From: JAAGZL01 sp964628835
Lineage (GTDB): Bacteria; Pseudomonadota; Gammaproteobacteria; Chromatiales; Chromatiaceae
DNA length: 37,095 bases
Direction: 5' to 3'
Assembly: GCA_964628835.1 (NCBI GenBank)
Contig: CAZVME010000030.1
Span: 1 to 37,095 of the forward strand
The position numbers were made by a program, and so were the translations under genes. This document shows, one piece after another, positions 7,825 to 16,388 of the stretch (position 1 is the stretch's first letter; every line of letters begins with the position of its first letter). The notes below the pieces were generated by a model. That model was not told where the DNA came from, did not search any database, and saw only the letters and a list, made by a program, of their open reading frames with translations.

Positions 7825-8361
7825 CTACTCCTTCACGTAGATCTTGCCTAACATCGTATGGTGACCGATGCCGCAATATTCGTTACAGACCACGCCATAC
7901 TCGCCGGCCTTGTTAGGGGTGACGGTTATGACCATTTCGTAGCCAGGTACGACCTGCAAGTTAACGTTGATAGGCTGAATTGAAAAACCGTGTTGCCAGT
8001 CCATTGAAGAGAGATGCAAGCGGTAGCTCTTGTCTTTCTCCAGTTCCAGGATTGGCCACCACTGCCATAGACGGCCCAGCATGTAGACATCGCTGCCTGC
8101 TGGTGGATTAACGACAGGCATGCCGCTCTCCTCTCTAACCTTGTGGGCCTTGATCATCTCTTCGACTTTGGCGCCAAACTTGGCAGGTGTGGTTTGATAA
8201 GCCTCATTTGATAGGTTCTGTTTTCCGTAGATGTGCCAGTAAGGCATCATTAGGAACATGATCAGACACCAGGTTAGTGCAAGAGCGATCCAAACTACCT
8301 CTTGGCGTCCAACTGGTACGTTCCACCAAATGCGGTCTGAAGGTGGTAAAAATGAAGTCAT
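7825..8361 (-). CDS. CuA-containing subunit II of the heme-copper enzyme
   Basis: A 178-residue subunit II with one N-terminal membrane helix (VVWIALALTWCLIMFLMM) and a short periplasmic cupredoxin domain. The binuclear CuA site is complete: His in QHGFSI and CNEYCGIGHHTM, giving Cys-x-Glu-x-Cys-x3-His-x2-Met. It should accept electrons from a periplasmic cytochrome c or cupredoxin and pass them to the subunit I encoded 6 bp downstream. The single helix and small size resemble B-type (ba3-like) oxidases and NorS-type subunits more than mitochondrial-type subunit II. It follows the 56-residue protein gene by 27 bp. Confidence 0.93.
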   Translation of the reverse strand: MTSFLPPSDRIWWNVPVGRQEVVWIALALTWCLIMFLMMPYWHIYGKQNLSNEAYQTTPAKFGAKVEEMIKAHKVREESGMPVVNPPAGSDVYMLGRLWQWWPILELEKDKSYRLHLSSMDWQHGFSIQPINVNLQVVPGYEMVITVTPNKAGEYGVVCNEYCGIGHHTMLGKIYVKE

Positions 8362-8388
8362 AACTAAGTCTCCCTCCCTCGGGGTTTA

Positions 8389-8559
8389 TTATGGTGCGAC
8401 AGGTATTGTAGCGATTTCCATGATGCCCCAGACGATATAAAACACTGTAGGCATGGCAACGCCGATGAAGAGCAATAGAAATGGATTGTCCATCAGTGCC
8501 TGCATAGCAGGAATGCGTTCATTCTGCTCACTGTCAGGATTGTTTGCTGGTTCAGTCAT
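8389..8559 (-). CDS. 56-residue single-helix subunit of the heme-copper enzyme
   Basis: A short gene with ATG at 8559 and TAA at 8389. The product has a polar N-terminus (MTEPANNPDSEQNERIPAMQ) and one membrane helix (NPFLLLFIGVAMPTVFYIVW). It precedes subunit II by 27 bp in the same direction and is the first gene after the FNR-type promoter. Small one-helix subunits (such as subunit IIa of ba3 oxidases) are common in B-type heme-copper enzymes, and this is the natural reading. Upstream sequence includes AAGGGGC about 7 nt before the ATG, an acceptable ribosome binding site. Confidence 0.75.
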   Translation of the reverse strand: MTEPANNPDSEQNERIPAMQALMDNPFLLLFIGVAMPTVFYIVWGIMEIATIPVAP

Positions 8560-9054
8560 GTGGAATGCCCCTTAACTATTATTTAGAATAAATTCTTTGG
8601 TACTGCAACCGGACCCTATATTAGGCACACATGATTTAGCGGCATTGATCTACATCAATTCCGCACCATAATTTGTGTCAAATAACACAGGACCGGCATA
8701 AAAAAGCACGCACCAGAATAGTGCGTTTTAGCTGCGGTAAGCATACACTGAAATGGTGCTTCATCTCAATAGGACCGCCATCACTAATTTCTATACATCC
8801 GATAAAACAAATTGAAAAATGCTATGCCAGCTGGGGGCCGGGTTTATTTGCCAAATTTGGTTTGATGGAAGATTTAAATCTAACTGGATAATTTTCACTA
8901 GACGAAGACCAAATATTTGTTCATTAAATGTACAGGGTGGTCGGCTTTTTTACCTCCGTGCTTGCAGAGTATGGAGCATCTTAATACCATGCAGGCCCGG
9001 TGAAATGCCAATTTATTAAATATGAGCACAAACTTGGTGCTGGTGGAGTTAGAA
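8560..9054. other. Divergent intergenic region between the HCO operon and ctaA
   Basis: About 495 bp without a convincing gene. It contains the FNR-type box and -10 for the leftward operon. I see no clear promoter for rightward ctaA and no RNA gene. Short open frames here are not supported by ribosome binding sites or composition. Confidence 0.6.
8618..8658 (-). promoter_or_regulatory. FNR/DNR-type box in a class II promoter for the HCO operon
   Basis: TTGATCTACATCAA at 8645-8658 is a perfect match to the CRP/FNR-family consensus TTGAT-N4-ATCAA. On the minus strand TAATAT (8623-8618) is a good -10. A start near 8611 would put the box centre (8651.5) at about -41, the classical class II activator position. 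The predicted leader runs about 50 nt to the 56-residue protein. The regulator could be FNR/ANR (low oxygen) or DNR/NNR (NO); the site alone does not separate these. Confidence 0.8.
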
Positions 9055-10086
9055 ATGTCAGAAGTGAACTCACAAAAATCTGTGGCGATATGGCTTTTGG
9101 TCTGTTGTGCCGCAATCGTCGGTATGGTTGTTCTGGGTGGCGTAACCAGGCTTACCGGGTCTGGCCTGTCCATGGTCAAATGGGAACCTATCATTGGGGC
9201 TTTGCCGCCAATGAGTCAGTTGGAATGGGAGCAGGTGTTTCAGCTCTATCAGCAATTCCCTGAGTTCAAGTTGAAGAATTCCGGTATGGATTTGGAAGGG
9301 TTCAAGGGGATATTCTGGTTTGAGTACGCTCACCGACTGCTGGGTCGTAGCATTGGGATTATCTTCCTGCTTCCCATGATCTATTTCTGGATCAGAAAAA
9401 AGCTTGATCGACCGCTGGTGCCAAAACTTATGGTCATGTTCGTGCTGGGTGGCCTACAGGGGTTGCTTGGCTGGTACATGGTCCAGAGCGGTCTGGTAAG
9501 TGCGCCCCATGTCAGTCAGTACCGCCTGACTGCCCATCTGGGTCTGGCCTTTGTCATTTACGCCTATATATTCTGGGTGGCTATTGGTCTGCTGTTTCCA
9601 GGAGATCGCGACAATAACAGACAAATAGGTGCTGGTCTGCGTCGTTTATCCTATTTTATCAGTGGTTTTTTGTTTGTAACGGTTCTGTCAGGAGGGTTCG
9701 TTGCTGGACTCAAGGCTGGTCTGGCCTATAACACCTTCCCGCTCATGGGTGGAAGGTGGGTACCAGAGGGGTTTCTGAATCTGGAGCCTGTCTGGAGGAA
9801 CTTCTTTGAAGATGTGGCCACCGTTCAGTTTGATCACCGGGTATTGGCGACCCTGGTGTTTATAATCATTACGGCATTCTGGTTTATGGCGCGCAAGGCT
9901 GAACTACTGCCACGAGTCCGAGTTGGTGTCCATCTGTTTCTGCTGGCCATGTTCATCCAGGTCACCCTGGGTATATCCACCTTGCTACTCTACGTTCCAA
10001 CCGATCTGGCGGCTTCGCATCAGGGCGGTGCCTTGGTCTTGTTCACACTGTCACTGTTTCTGAGCCAGCAACTGGGTCGACGTTAG
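9055..10086 (+). CDS. ctaA: Heme A synthase (COX15/CtaA family)
   Basis: A 343-residue eight-helix membrane protein that oxidises the C8 methyl of heme O to make heme A. Conserved heme-ligand histidines are in EYAHRLLGRSIG, TAHLGLAF, QFDHRVLATLVF and AASHQGGAL, and the N-terminal signature VVLGGVTRLTGSGLSMVKWEP is typical. The length fits the proteobacterial/mitochondrial COX15 type rather than the shorter Bacillus type. I prefer ATG 9055 (MSEVNSQKS), which has GGAG 6-7 nt upstream; an ATG at 9022 has no obvious ribosome binding site. It is divergent from, and presumably serves, the HCO locus with ctaB. Confidence 0.94.
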   Translation: MSEVNSQKSVAIWLLVCCAAIVGMVVLGGVTRLTGSGLSMVKWEPIIGALPPMSQLEWEQVFQLYQQFPEFKLKNSGMDLEGFKGIFWFEYAHRLLGRSIGIIFLLPMIYFWIRKKLDRPLVPKLMVMFVLGGLQGLLGWYMVQSGLVSAPHVSQYRLTAHLGLAFVIYAYIFWVAIGLLFPGDRDNNRQIGAGLRRLSYFISGFLFVTVLSGGFVAGLKAGLAYNTFPLMGGRWVPEGFLNLEPVWRNFFEDVATVQFDHRVLATLVFIIITAFWFMARKAELLPRVRVGVHLFLLAMFIQVTLGISTLLLYVPTDLAASHQGGALVLFTLSLFLSQQLGRR

Positions 10087-10124
10087 AGAGCACTCTCAAG
10101 CTGTCTGATTTTATCGGACTGGAG

Positions 10125-10646
10125 CTACAGGATCCCTCTCAGCAGTTCCGGGGTCTTGTACTTGATGATTAGTTTAAGCCAGTGGGTGTAGTTGTCGGGA
10201 AAACGCTGAATCTCTTCAGACAATGAGGCGAGTGAGACCCACTTCCACTCCTGCACCTCATCCGGATTGACCTGTGGACTCGCCGTGCAGTGTCCCACCA
10301 GGACATGGTCGTACTCGTGCTCGGTCAATCCATTGCCCACTGAGGCCTTGTAAGTGAGGCTGAATATCTCATTCAGGTCGCAATCGAACCCCATCTCCTC
10401 TTGGAGACGTCTGTGGGCCGCAACTAAAATCTTTTCACCCGGGTAAGGGTGGCTGCAGCAGGTGTTGGACCAGAGCCCGGCTGAGTGATATTTGCTGTGG
10501 GCACGCTGCTGTAACAGCAATTCATCCAGTTCATTGAATATAAAGATGGAAAAAGCGCGATGCAGCATACCCTGTTCGTGCGCGGCCAGCTTTTCCATGC
10601 TGCCGGTCTCATTTCCATGTATGTCCACCAGGGCTATATCGCTCAT
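10125..10646 (-). CDS. idi: Isopentenyl-diphosphate delta-isomerase, type I
   Basis: A 173-residue Nudix-fold isomerase interconverting IPP and DMAPP. The active-site Cys is in WSNTCCSHPYPGE, the metal-binding/Nudix region reads AAHRRLQEEMGFDC, and the catalytic Glu segment is TEHEYDHVLVG. It lies 6 bp downstream of the small exported-protein gene and is probably cotranscribed with it. It converges on ctaA. Type I Idi is optional in bacteria that use the MEP pathway; here it may help balance prenyl supply for quinones and heme O, but that is inference. Confidence 0.94.
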   Translation of the reverse strand: MSDIALVDIHGNETGSMEKLAAHEQGMLHRAFSIFIFNELDELLLQQRAHSKYHSAGLWSNTCCSHPYPGEKILVAAHRRLQEEMGFDCDLNEIFSLTYKASVGNGLTEHEYDHVLVGHCTASPQVNPDEVQEWKWVSLASLSEEIQRFPDNYTHWLKLIIKYKTPELLRGIL

Positions 10647-10652
10647 ATCAAT

Positions 10653-10955
10653 CTATTCTGCGGGGGCTAGGTGTACTGCGCTATTTATCACTCGGTCGTA
10701 TTCGAAGTAGACGGTAAACTTATCATAGACCCATCTGATGATGGGTGGGTTGCCAACGGCGTCCATCTCCTCCAGCGGGCTGCCAAATCTGGCGTGTACC
10801 ATGTCCATTGTTTCTCCGTTGACCGGGCGTGGTAGTCCTGAAGGGGTGTTGGCGGGCGCCTTGGATATGGCGTCGATCAACAGGGTGTCTGCGCTGGTTG
10901 CAAACAGTGTGAGTGTGAGAGTTACAGCCAGTAACAGTCTGAAAAGTTGCTTCAT
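10653..10955 (-). CDS. Small exported protein, 100 residues
   Basis: A Sec signal peptide (MKQLFRLLLAVTLTLTLFA, cleavage near TSA-DT) is followed by about 75 residues. The core has the pattern GETMDMVHARFGSPLEEMDA, VGNPPIIRWVYD and FTVYFEYDRVINSAV. This resembles small proteobacterial proteins with an OmlA/BamE-like strand order (recurrence, then GxP), but I cannot name a function. The start at 10955 is chosen because AAAGGAG precedes it and it begins the signal peptide; an ATG at 10976 lacks a ribosome binding site. It is upstream of idi in the same operon. Confidence 0.75.
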   Translation of the reverse strand: MKQLFRLLLAVTLTLTLFATSADTLLIDAISKAPANTPSGLPRPVNGETMDMVHARFGSPLEEMDAVGNPPIIRWVYDKFTVYFEYDRVINSAVHLAPAE

Positions 10956-11121
10956 GATATCTACGGCTCCTTTCATTTGTACCGTCTGTTCAATATAACA
11001 CCTGGGTGTTGATCTGCGAATGATCGGTAATCATTATCTTTTCTCTGGTATTGTGGAAAGCCGGTACCGTGAGAAAATATTTGCTTGGCCCCAGGGAAAA
11101 TTTGCAACGGAATATGTTTTA

Positions 11122-12378
11122 ATGCGCTCTATGTTTAAACCACTTGAACTGTTTATTGGGTTGCGTTACACCCGGGCCAAGCGCCGCAATCATTTTATCT
11201 CTTTCATATCCGTCAGCTCCATGCTGGGCATTATGCTAGGGGTGGTTGCGCTGATAACTGTTATGTCGGTGATGAACGGATTTCACAAGGAGGTGCGGGA
11301 ACGTATTCTGGGTATGACCTCCCATGCATCCATCATCGCCAGAGATGGCGGTCTGGAAGAGTGGCAGCAGGTGATGCAGCTTTCCAAGGGTCATCAGCGA
11401 GTGGTTGGGCAGGCCCCCTTTGTGGAGGCCCAGGCCATGTTGACCAGCGGGGAAAAGGTAAGCGGTGTAATGCTCCGGGGTATTCTTAGTGAGCATGAGA
11501 ATAAGGTTTCTGACGTGAGTAGTCATATGCGCGTGGGTGACCTGTCCAAACTGGAAGCCGGGAAGTTTAGGATCATCCTGGGACGTGAGCTGGCCAATAT
11601 TCTGAATGTGGCGGTGGGAGACAAGGTGACTGTGGTGACGCCCAAGGTCAGCGTAACCGTTGCTGGTATCCTGCCACGCCTCAAGAATTTTACCGTTGCC
11701 GGTATTTTTGAAGTGGGCATGGGAGAGTATGACCGTGGGGTGGGGTTGGTGCATCTCCAGGATGCGGCCAAGCTGCTGCGTATGGGAGATAGCGTTACCG
11801 GCGTCAGACTTAAGCTGGATGATCTCTATCTGGCTCCACAGGTGTCACATGAACTTGCCAGTCAGCTACCCGGGAGTTATCGCGTCACCGACTGGACTCA
11901 GCAACACCGTAACTTCTTTCGCGCTCTGCGCACGGAAAAACGCATGATGGGGCTGATCCTGTTTCTGATCGTAGCGGTGGCTGCGTTTAATATTGTCTCC
12001 ACCCTGGTCATGGTGGTTACAGACAAACAGAGTGACATAGCAATTCTACGCACCCTGGGTGCGTCACCCAAGAGCATCATGGCGGTGTTTATCATCCAGG
12101 GTGCAACCATCGGATTTGTGGGAACTATACTGGGCGTTATTGGCGGCATACTGCTTTCGCTTAATCTCGAAGTCATTGTCAAAGGGATTGAAAAGTTTTT
12201 CAGCGTGGATTTTCTGGATCCCAATATCTACTACATAAGCGAGCTTCCATCTGACATGCAGCTTGCTGATGTGACCGTGGTTAGCCTGACCGCCTTTGTA
12301 ATTACCCTGCTTGCAACCATCTATCCGGCCTGGAGAGCATCAAGAGTACAACCGGCGGAGGCGCTGCGCTATGAGTGA
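11122..12378 (+). CDS. lolC: Lipoprotein-releasing ABC transporter membrane subunit (LolC/LolE family)
   Basis: A 418-residue permease of the LolCDE complex, which extracts outer-membrane lipoproteins from the inner membrane and hands them to LolA. It has an N-terminal cytoplasmic segment (ELFIGLRYTRAKRRNHFISF), a first helix (SSMLGIMLGVVALITVMSVM), a large periplasmic domain, and three C-terminal helices with the FtsX-like signature (LRTLGASPKSIMAVFIIQG). The start at 11122 gives the usual LolC/E length; ATG 11131 is an alternative, and 11020 would add an unlikely leader. Only one LolC/E-type gene precedes lolD, so it may act as a homodimer (LolF-like) or its partner is elsewhere. Confidence 0.92.
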   Translation: MRSMFKPLELFIGLRYTRAKRRNHFISFISVSSMLGIMLGVVALITVMSVMNGFHKEVRERILGMTSHASIIARDGGLEEWQQVMQLSKGHQRVVGQAPFVEAQAMLTSGEKVSGVMLRGILSEHENKVSDVSSHMRVGDLSKLEAGKFRIILGRELANILNVAVGDKVTVVTPKVSVTVAGILPRLKNFTVAGIFEVGMGEYDRGVGLVHLQDAAKLLRMGDSVTGVRLKLDDLYLAPQVSHELASQLPGSYRVTDWTQQHRNFFRALRTEKRMMGLILFLIVAVAAFNIVSTLVMVVTDKQSDIAILRTLGASPKSIMAVFIIQGATIGFVGTILGVIGGILLSLNLEVIVKGIEKFFSVDFLDPNIYYISELPSDMQLADVTVVSLTAFVITLLATIYPAWRASRVQPAEALRYE

Positions 12379-13057
12379 CGCCAGGGTGTTACAGTGTCAC
12401 GGACTGGTCCGCATCTTTGATGATGGCGCCTCCAGGGTTGAGGTGCTGAAGGGAATAGATCTGGATATCGGGGTGGGGGAGCGCATCGCCATTGTGGGTA
12501 GCTCCGGCTCGGGTAAGAGTACCCTCCTGCACTGCCTGGGTGGACTTGATCTCCCAACCAGCGGAGAGATCATGCTGTCGGGCAGCAACCTGGCCCGGAT
12601 GGGCGAAGCTGAACGTGGACGCCTGCGGAATAGCTCCATGGGATTCATCTATCAGTTTCACCATCTATTGCCTGAGTTTACCGCCCTGGAGAATGTGGCC
12701 CTGCCGCTACTGATTGGCGGCGTAGATGTTGCAGAAGCAAGCGAATGCGCAGTGGCGATACTTGAACGGGTCGGCCTGAAGCAGCGGACCGGCCATAAGC
12801 CGGGTGAGCTTTCCGGTGGCGAAAGACAACGGGCCGCCGTGGCCAGGGCTCTGATCAATAGTCCCAAGTGTGTGTTTGCCGACGAACCCACAGGAAACCT
12901 GGACCGGCAAACTGCAGAGCAGGTGTATGAATTGATGCTGGAGTTAAACCGGGAGCAGGGCACCAGTTTTGTGGTTGTGACCCATGATCTGGAGCTGGCG
13001 CAAAGGATGGACCGGGTGCTGCATCTGGAGGATGGTGTTTTTACGCATAGGGCCTGA
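12371..13057 (+). CDS. lolD: Lipoprotein-releasing ABC transporter ATPase
   Basis: A 228-residue ABC ATPase with Walker A GSSGSGKST, a Q-loop region, signature LSGGERQR, Walker B CVFADEPTGNLD and switch His in VVVTHD. The LolD-type sequence FIYQFHHLLPEFTALENV is also present. ATG 12371 overlaps the lolC stop by 8 bp, indicating translational coupling; readings further upstream lie inside lolC. Confidence 0.95.
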   Translation: MSDARVLQCHGLVRIFDDGASRVEVLKGIDLDIGVGERIAIVGSSGSGKSTLLHCLGGLDLPTSGEIMLSGSNLARMGEAERGRLRNSSMGFIYQFHHLLPEFTALENVALPLLIGGVDVAEASECAVAILERVGLKQRTGHKPGELSGGERQRAAVARALINSPKCVFADEPTGNLDRQTAEQVYELMLELNREQGTSFVVVTHDLELAQRMDRVLHLEDGVFTHRA

Positions 13058-13078
13058 AAACAGGTCCTAGTCTTTTTT
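13049..13078 (+). terminator. Intrinsic terminator after lolD
   Basis: AGGGCCTG (13049-13056) pairs with CAGGTCCT (13061-13068) around AAAA, with one G-U pair, followed by TCTTTTTT. It overlaps the lolD stop and the end of the convergent DUF2062 gene. Confidence 0.75.
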
Positions 13079-13600
13079 GTGCTGTTCCTTCCAGCGCTGC
13101 CTGCGTTTGCGCAGATTAGACACCACATGCCAGCGCCAGAATCCGCGCATAAGGATATAACCAAGGATGGATACAATGACCCCGCATATTAAACTTCCAA
13201 GATACAGTGGCTGCCAGATATCGGCCAGGCTGTTACTCATCCACTCCAGAGACATTTCAAGCTCATTGCTCTGTGGTGGTTCGCCCAGTATCCAGGTGCC
13301 AACCAGATAGGTGGCGTAGAACATGGGGGGCATGGTTATGGGATTGCTGATCCAGACCAACGCCACGGAGATGGGCAGATTCACCCTTATCACTATTGCG
13401 GTAAACGCCGCTGCTACCATCTGGAATGGCATGGGTACGAAGGCCCAGAACAGACCAACGGCAAATGCACCGGAAACCGAGCGACGGTTCATATGCCAGA
13501 GGTTGGAGTCGTGTAGCAGAGAGCCAAACATACGCAGGTGTTTGTGGCTGCGTATAGTTTCGTGATCTGGTGTAAAACGTTTGATGATGCGTTTGGGCAT
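13067..13600 (-). CDS. DUF2062-family membrane protein
   Basis: A 177-residue protein with a basic N-terminus, the characteristic segment RRSVSGAFAVGLFWAFVPMP, a second helix with LVWISNPITMPPMFYATYLVG, and a third helix near residue 140. These fit the DUF2062 family found across Proteobacteria, whose biochemical role is unknown. It converges on lolD and is separated from comEC by about 160 bp containing no other gene I can see. Confidence 0.88.
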   Translation of the reverse strand: MPKRIIKRFTPDHETIRSHKHLRMFGSLLHDSNLWHMNRRSVSGAFAVGLFWAFVPMPFQMVAAAFTAIVIRVNLPISVALVWISNPITMPPMFYATYLVGTWILGEPPQSNELEMSLEWMSNSLADIWQPLYLGSLICGVIVSILGYILMRGFWRWHVVSNLRKRRQRWKEQHKKD

Positions 13601-13763
13601 TCAGGTTCCAGGAACGGTGTATAACTTACTCATATTCTAATTATTGTTATTGGGTTCTATTCAAGCATGTCAGCGGTTGTTTGACTACAAAAATATCATC
13701 TGTGGCCAATGTTTGGCTGCAGGTGGCGCCTGATCAGATTATGGATTAATAGAGGGTGTTTGA

Positions 13764-16052
13764 GTGGTTACAGGGACGTTACTATTTGTGTCTGGTGTAT
13801 TGGCTCTGCAGTGGCAGGCCGGGCTGCCTTCGGTCTGGTGGATTCTCTTTCTGCCGCTTGTGCTTTATCTCTCGTACCGCTCTTCTCGACTGCGCCTGGC
13901 AGCGATCATACCGTTGGGGTTTTTGTGGGCCCTGTTGCATGCGCATTTGCTGCTGAACCACGGTATTGCCACTGAACTTGAAGGGAAAAACCTCTACCTC
14001 GAAGGGGTGGTTAGCTCAATCCCGGATCAGACCTCGGAACGAACCAGATTCGAGTTTCAGGTTGAAACACTATATCTGAATGCAATGGAGTACCCGTCGC
14101 CAGGCCGGGTTAGACTGGGGTGGTATCGAAATGCGCAAGAGATACGGGCTGGAGAGCGATGGGGTCTGGTGGTGCGTCTGAAGCGTCCCCACGGCTTTAT
14201 GAACCCGGGTGGACTTGATTATGAAGGCTGGCTGTTTCAGCGTGGTATCCGGGCCACCGGGTATGTGCGCGCCAGTGTGCGCAATCATGTACTGGGTCAG
14301 GCCGGTGGGCTGATGAATATCCAGCGCTGGCGTCAGCACATTCGCGATCGTATAAATGCTGTGATGTCGCAACCGGCCGGGGCGGCTTTGCTAAATGCCT
14401 TGGTGATAGGTGACCGGGCTGGAATCAAACGCCAGCATTGGCAACTGTTTACCAATACCGGAACCAACCACCTGATAGCAATATCCGGGCTGCACATCGG
14501 TATTGTCGCTGGTCTGGTATTTTTTCTGATGTGTAGGCTATGGGCCTGTTCCGAAACGCTTACACTTCGGTTGCCTGTACCACATGCCGCCGCCATCTCC
14601 GCCCTGATTGCGGCGGCCATTTATGCGGCCATGGCCGGTTTTGCCATCCCCACCCAGCGCGCCCTGATCATGCTCCTGGTGTTTAGCCTGGGTTTTCTGC
14701 TTCGACGTCCGCCCAGACCGGAGAGGGTGCTGGCTATGGCCCTGCTGTTGGTGGTGATCTGGGATCCACTGGTGGTGTTGTCTGCCGGTTTTTGGCTTTC
14801 ATTTATCGCTGTGGCTGCAATCCTGTATGGATATGTGGGCCGTATTGGCAGAATCGGCTGGATCAAGCAGTGGGGAAGGGTGCAGTGGCTGATTGCCCTG
14901 GCGCTGGCGCCGGTACTGCTGGCCTTGAGTCTACAGATATCCCTGCTGGCACCCCTGGTCAATCTTATTGCGGTGCCCCTGTTCAGCTTCCTGGTTGTGC
15001 CTTTGGCTCTATTGTCAGTTCTGCTGCTGTATCTGTCGGAGCCCCTGGCAGTTCCAGTGCTGGAATTTGTTGGCTGGTTGCTGGTTACAGGCATGCGTGG
15101 GTTGGGCTATATCAGTGAAATACCATTCAGTACCTGGAGTGGATCTGAGTTGCCGCTATGGGTATGGCCACCGGCATTTATGGGGGTTCTGCTTCTACTG
15201 TCGCCACCAGCCATTCCTGCACGCTGGCTGGGAGTGGTGCTTCTGGCTCCCTTGTTCTATTTACGGCCAGATATCCCGGTACATGGTGCGGCACAGATTA
15301 CCGTACTTGATGTGGGCCAGGGACTGGCAGTGGTGGTCCGCACCCGACACCACACCCTGGTATATGACCTTGGGCCGAGGTTTTCTGCCGGTTTCAATGC
15401 GGGCTCAGCCGTCGTTCTGCCTTTTTTGCAGCAGGCAGGGGTAGATCAGGTGGATCTGCTGGTGCTGAGTAATGGCGACATGGATCATCGAGGTGGGCTG
15501 CCCGGGGTGCTGGGTCAGGTGGATATCAGCTCGGTCCTGAGTGGAGAGCCACAACGGATTGAGGTGGATGCCGGGCTATGCCGCGCAGGCCATAGCTGGA
15601 GTTGGGATGGAGTGGATTTTAGGATGCTGCATCCGAAACAGCATAAGAGATGGTCCGGGAACAACTCCTCATGTGTGCTGCAAATAGAGGCCGCTGGCAG
15701 ACGGGTCCTGATTCCAGGAGATATTCATGCAGAGGTTGAGCAGCATCTGGTGGCGGTAAGCGGTGATCTATTAAGATCAGATCTAGTGGTAATCCCACAT
15801 CATGGGAGCAAATCATCCTCCAGCCCAGGATTTACCCGGGCAGTATCTCCCAGTTATGCCGTAGTTTCGGCCGGATACCGCAACCGCTACGGTTTCCCCA
15901 ACCAGGATGTGATCGTGAGCTGGCATGCCACCGGCGCCAAAGTGGTGAATACTGCGGAATTGGGGGCCATTGAGGTAAACTTCGGTGCTGATGGGGTGAT
16001 CTCAGCGCCGGTTTATCACCGCCAGCAACGACGACGCTACTGGCAGCGGTAG
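13764..16052 (+). CDS. comEC: ComEC/Rec2 DNA uptake channel protein
   Basis: A 762-residue inner-membrane protein thought to carry single-stranded DNA into the cytoplasm during natural transformation. N-terminal helices are followed by a DUF4131/OB-like periplasmic region (about 45-180), the Competence domain (about 215-480, with TNTGTNHLIAISGLHIGIV) and a C-terminal metallo-beta-lactamase-like domain (about 510-745). That domain has LDVGQGLAVVV, SNGDMDHRGGL and VVIPHHGSKSSSSPGF. The usual SHxDxDH motif here begins SNGDMDH, keeping DMDH but with Asn for the first His. Start is GTG 13764 with GAGGG 8-9 nt upstream. Full length and intact, so uptake could be functional if pilus genes exist elsewhere. 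Confidence 0.94.
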   Translation: MVTGTLLFVSGVLALQWQAGLPSVWWILFLPLVLYLSYRSSRLRLAAIIPLGFLWALLHAHLLLNHGIATELEGKNLYLEGVVSSIPDQTSERTRFEFQVETLYLNAMEYPSPGRVRLGWYRNAQEIRAGERWGLVVRLKRPHGFMNPGGLDYEGWLFQRGIRATGYVRASVRNHVLGQAGGLMNIQRWRQHIRDRINAVMSQPAGAALLNALVIGDRAGIKRQHWQLFTNTGTNHLIAISGLHIGIVAGLVFFLMCRLWACSETLTLRLPVPHAAAISALIAAAIYAAMAGFAIPTQRALIMLLVFSLGFLLRRPPRPERVLAMALLLVVIWDPLVVLSAGFWLSFIAVAAILYGYVGRIGRIGWIKQWGRVQWLIALALAPVLLALSLQISLLAPLVNLIAVPLFSFLVVPLALLSVLLLYLSEPLAVPVLEFVGWLLVTGMRGLGYISEIPFSTWSGSELPLWVWPPAFMGVLLLLSPPAIPARWLGVVLLAPLFYLRPDIPVHGAAQITVLDVGQGLAVVVRTRHHTLVYDLGPRFSAGFNAGSAVVLPFLQQAGVDQVDLLVLSNGDMDHRGGLPGVLGQVDISSVLSGEPQRIEVDAGLCRAGHSWSWDGVDFRMLHPKQHKRWSGNNSSCVLQIEAAGRRVLIPGDIHAEVEQHLVAVSGDLLRSDLVVIPHHGSKSSSSPGFTRAVSPSYAVVSAGYRNRYGFPNQDVIVSWHATGAKVVNTAELGAIEVNFGADGVISAPVYHRQQRRRYWQR

Positions 16053-16121
16053 TTTATTCAGGATAAATAGCCTGATGCGGCCGGATGTGACCCAAATCCT
16101 GCAAGAGCTCTTTTGGATACA

Positions 16122-16388
16122 AGTACTCCAATCAGGTTGTATTGATGGATACAGCGTTACTGTGGTGTTCCGCAACAAGGCGCAGCACGCAGGCAATGGC
16201 CTTAGTCCTTGTCAGGTGCTGTAACGCCGTGGCGGGGCGCCACAGTAGCGCCCGAAGGGTTGGCCTGTCAGCGTCCATGGCTGTGTTGTGCCTCTTGTGA
16301 AGGACTAAGGCCATTAACTGCGAGGCACGCCTTGCCCTGAACGCTGACAGGTCAACTGTATCTATCAATACAACCTGATTGGAGTACT
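16122..16388. repeat. 267-bp nested palindromic element with long terminal inverted repeats (MITE-like)
   Basis: The ends form an inverted repeat: 16123-16154 against 16356-16387, matching at 31 of 32 positions. Inside are further arms: 16178-16211 against 16300-16333 (with a perfect 16-bp core AATGGCCTTAGTCCTT), 16155-16165 against 16240-16250, and 16260-16274 against 16341-16355 (14 of 15). The inner pairs interleave, so not all can form at once. No coding sequence is evident. It sits between comEC and exbB. A non-autonomous transposon (MITE), a REP-like composite, or a structured RNA are the options; I see no clear target duplication. Confidence 0.8.

Noticed and set aside
11236..11754. 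172-codon minus-strand open frame inside lolC
   Set aside because: Antisense shadow of a well-supported permease gene; low-complexity His-rich translation.
12658..13176. 172-codon minus-strand open frame over lolD
   Set aside because: Antisense to the Walker B and signature motifs of lolD; composition is Ser/Arg-rich as expected of a shadow frame.
14621..15094. 157-codon minus-strand open frame inside comEC
   Set aside because: Antisense to the Competence domain; no start signal or domain.
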